The notes beneath the pieces were generated by a model. It was given only the letters and a program-made list of their open reading frames with translations, was not told where the DNA came from and did not search any database. A DNA stretch of 14,388 nucleotides, from positions 1 through 14,388 of the forward strand of contig JBEKJU010000181.1 in the NCBI GenBank assembly GCA_050011095.1, given 5' to 3'. The position numbers and the translations under genes were made by a program. Positions within the stretch are counted from its first letter, which is position 1. The number at the start of each line of letters is the position of its first letter. Source of the stretch: JBEKJU01 sp050011095. Lineage in GTDB: Bacteria > Desulfobacterota > Syntrophorhabdia > Syntrophorhabdales > WCHB1-27. Of this stretch, positions 12,661-14,388 are shown piece after piece.

Positions 12661-12746
12661 TCGCCCCCTTCATCGGCAGAGCCCGACCCGCACGCGGGTG
12701 CCCCGGCTTCCCCCTCATAAAAAGGAAGGGGCGGGGGCGAAAAAAT
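12661..12746 (+). repeat. REP-like branched palindromic repeat, copy 3, with nested hairpin
   Basis: Same head (TCGCCCCCTTCATCGGC) and tail (CTTCCCCCTCATAAAAAGG...GGGGGCGA) as copy 2, but the base pairs closing the first stem (GATGAAG) are replaced by a second hairpin unit at 12684-12705 (arms ACCCGC / GCGGGT). This looks like one small repeat inserted in, or recombined with, another. Confidence 0.7.
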
Positions 12747-12917
12747 ACCCGGTGGGCTCGCGTCCTTCCGGCGAAGGGTGGATTTCGAAACCGTGCATTC
12801 ACGGGCAAGGGGGAAAATTGTCCGAAAGACGCGTAAAACCGCTATTACTCTACCATAAACAATAAGGCGTTGACAATTGCGACTACATTATCAGAGAATA
12901 AGTGCGTGACCATCACC

Positions 12918-13760
12918 ATGCGGCGTCTTCTCATCATGTTCCTGCCCCTCCTCCTTCTTGCATGCCACAGCTACCGCGCCGAGAACGACCGCCTCAAGGC
13001 CGAGATACAGATGATAAGGGAGGAGAACAACTACCTCAAGGCCGAGATCGTCGGCCTGAAAAAGGAGCTTGCCCAGTTGGCCTCGCGCGTGAAGGAGGAG
13101 AGGGAGACGCTCCGGAAGACCCTCGAGGAAGAGCGCGCGCAGATGCAGGCGAAGATCGAGGAGACGCGCGACGAGCTTCGAAAAAAGGCGGAATTGGACC
13201 GGAAGAAGACCGTCGCAGTCAAAAAGACGCCCGCGAAGCGGGTGGTTGAGGGGGGTGGCTCCAATGGCCCTGCCGTTGGAGGGGGCGCTGAGCCCCGGCA
13301 ATTGAAGACGCCCGCGAAGCGGGTGGTTGAGGGGGGTGCGCCACCCGCAGACACAAGCTCTACCGATCAACAGGGTGGTATGCTGCGGGTACCAGGCAAA
13401 GACAGGTCGCACGAGAGAGGGGGCGCTGAGCCCCGGCAATTGCAGGACCAGACGAAGACCGCCGGGCAGGCCAGGAACGGGACCGCGAAAAAGGACCAGA
13501 CACAGAAGGACCAGACGACGGCAAAGGGGCAGAAGGAGAGCGGGGCCGTAAAAAAGGACCAGAAGAAGGACCAGGGCCAGAAAAACGGCCAGAAGGAGAA
13601 CGGGACCGCGAAAAAGGACCAGAAGAAAGACGCGAAAAAGGACTCCAAAAAGGACCAGAAGAAAGACCAGGGCCAGAAAAACGGCCAGGGCCGGGCAAGC
13701 GAGTCCAAAGCGCCCCCGCCTGCGCCCGCGCATGATGCGCCCGCATCCGACGAGGAATAA
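12918..13760 (+). CDS. Lys/Gln-rich coiled-coil lipoprotein
   Basis: A 280-residue predicted lipoprotein. ATG 12918 gives the signal MRRLLIMFLPLLLLAC, with a lipobox LLAC and the lipidated Cys at position 16. Residues about 20-105 are a heptad-rich coiled coil (ENDRLKAEIQMIREENNYLK, VKEERETLRKTLEEER...). Residues about 106-177 encode two copies of a palindromic repeat (KTPAKRVVEGG ... GGAEPRQL, twice). Residues about 180-255 are KKDQ/GQKNGQ low-complexity repeats, and the end is Pro/Ala-rich. The mature protein would be anchored in a membrane with a long basic tail in the periplasm or on the surface; such tails may touch peptidoglycan or nucleic acid (inference). No known family. A TTGACA (12870-12875) may be its -35, but no matching -10 is seen. 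truA follows 18 bp later, so they are probably one operon. Confidence 0.75.
   Translation: MRRLLIMFLPLLLLACHSYRAENDRLKAEIQMIREENNYLKAEIVGLKKELAQLASRVKEERETLRKTLEEERAQMQAKIEETRDELRKKAELDRKKTVAVKKTPAKRVVEGGGSNGPAVGGGAEPRQLKTPAKRVVEGGAPPADTSSTDQQGGMLRVPGKDRSHERGGAEPRQLQDQTKTAGQARNGTAKKDQTQKDQTTAKGQKESGAVKKDQKKDQGQKNGQKENGTAKKDQKKDAKKDSKKDQKKDQGQKNGQGRASESKAPPPAPAHDAPASDEE
13224..13304 (+). repeat. In-frame palindromic repeat unit 1 inside the lipoprotein gene
   Basis: An 81-bp unit bounded by a 34-bp module A (13224-13257, containing the hairpin CCCGC-GAA-GCGGG) and a 25-bp module B (13280-13304, containing GGGGC-GCTGA-GCCCC, ending CGGCAATTG). The linker holds CTCCAA/TTGGAG. The length is a multiple of three, and it is translated as KTPAKRVVEGG...GGAEPRQL. 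Confidence 0.75.
13305..13442 (+). repeat. In-frame palindromic repeat unit 2 inside the lipoprotein gene
   Basis: A 138-bp unit directly adjoining unit 1. Module A (13305-13338) is identical over 34 bp and module B (13418-13442) is identical over 25 bp. The linker differs and carries its own long-range arms ACCCGCAG / CTGCGGGT (within 13343-13390). It is also a multiple of three, so the frame is kept. Confidence 0.75.
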
Positions 13761-13778
13761 GACCGACCGAGGTTTCCC

Positions 13779-14388
13779 ACGGCAACCAGGAATATACGCC
13801 TCACCGTGTCGTATGACGGCACCCGCTACCATGGATGGCAGCGCCAGCCGAACGCGGCCACCGTCGAGGAGACGCTGAATGCCGCGATTGCGAGGATCCT
13901 CGACCACGAGGTGAAGCTCTACGCGGGCGCGAGGACCGACGCGGGGGTCCACGCCATGGGCCAGGTCGTCAATTTCAGGACCGAAAAGGGCATCGACCAC
14001 ACCGGCATCCGTAGGGGGCTGAACAGCCTTCTGCCCAGGGATATCCGCGCCGGCGACGTCCGCGACGTGGACGAGGCGTTCCACGCGCGCTACTCGGCGA
14101 AGAGCAAGACCTACATCTACTGCATCCTCAACCGGGCCTGCAACTCGCCCTTCCTCGCCCGGTACGTGCTCCACTTCCCCTACGCCCTCGACGTCCCCTC
14201 CATGAAGGACGCGTCCAGGCTCATTGTGGGGGAGCATGATTTTTCGGCCTTCAAGAAGAAGGACGAGGTGTACCGAAATCCCGTGCGGCGCGTGTTGCGC
14301 TCAGGCGTCGCCAGACGGGATGATATGATCTACGTCATCATCGAGGCCACCGGTTTCTTGCGCTACATGGTCCGGAATATCGTCGGGA
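13779..14388 (+). CDS. truA: tRNA pseudouridine synthase A, partial, apparent ACG start
   Basis: TruA converts uridines 38-40 of tRNA anticodon stem-loops to pseudouridine. Family blocks: RNIRLTVSYDGTRYHGWQRQ (about 4-23), GARTDAGVHAMGQVVNF with the catalytic D54, FHARYSAKSKTYIYCI, HDFSAFKKKDEVYRNPVRRV and GFLRYMVRNIVG. The gene is cut by the right edge, about 40-60 residues short of the usual end. The frame is open from the lipoprotein stop (13760), with no ATG, GTG or TTG before the conserved N-terminus. ACG 13779 lies 6 bp after CGAGG and would give MATRNIRLTVSYDG, exactly where the family starts. The first standard codon, GTG 13806, would remove most of the first beta strand. Either a rare ACG start or a sequence error for ATG. 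Confidence 0.9.

Noticed and set aside
13224..13442. CRISPR-like pair of direct repeats
   Set aside because: There are only two units with unequal linkers, in phase inside a coding gene, and the repeats carry internal hairpins. No cas genes are present.
12891..14237. Long open frame (448 codons) on the minus strand
   Set aside because: It is antisense to the lipoprotein gene and truA, both supported by family or signal features. The Leu/Phe/Val-rich product mirrors the KKDQ repeats.
1..14388. tRNA or rRNA genes
   Set aside because: I saw no tRNA cloverleaf with conserved T-loop sequence and no rRNA-like stretch. A covariance-model scan would settle this.

Overview
The window looks like a chromosomal piece of a GC-rich, Gram-negative-type bacterium, most likely a deltaproteobacterial/Desulfobacterota-like or similar uncultured lineage. 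This rests on the lipoprotein, the GyrA type, the gyrA-gpsA gene neighbourhood and the abundance of REP-like palindromes; it is inference, because there is no rRNA gene here. Housekeeping genes (gpsA, gyrA, a lipoprotein gene, truA) make up the right half. The left half is accessory.

Left part (1-2860): the immunity/early-control region of a prophage or phage remnant. A leftward pair (a replication-organizer protein O and a small HTH protein) diverges from a rightward XRE/S24-type repressor. Past the repressor lies a second promoter region driving two tiny genes, one of them a Cys-rich 57-residue protein. Both flanks of the repressor gene carry a pair of related 19-bp operator-like palindromes (consensus TATTACCAT-N-ATGGTAATA), a layout like lambda OL/OR. 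The S24 domain has Ala in place of the catalytic Ser. No integrase or att site is visible, so any phage body lies left of the window.

Middle (3150-6750): a CPBP-family membrane protease, a MazF/PemK toxin without a visible antitoxin and with a REP-like repeat fused to its 5' end, and a tight three-gene operon of AT-richer composition: a protein I believe is the 'dual OB' (DuOB) type followed by two different DUF488 proteins. Just after the operon's last stop lies an integron attC-like imperfect hairpin. This operon is the best candidate in the window for a poorly described system, possibly one that recognises or modifies nucleic acid.

Right part (6814-14388): gpsA (leftward, with an abnormal 3' end) and gyrA (leftward) are separated by about 2.2 kb holding two unrecognised genes, a GIY-YIG nuclease gene bracketed by inverted REP copies, and other palindromes. 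Upstream of gyrA are two copies of the same REP-like repeat that abuts mazF, with small hairpins inserted in or beside them. Rightward from there run a Lys/Gln-rich lipoprotein gene with two in-frame palindromic repeat units and truA, whose only well-placed start codon is ACG. truA runs off the right edge.
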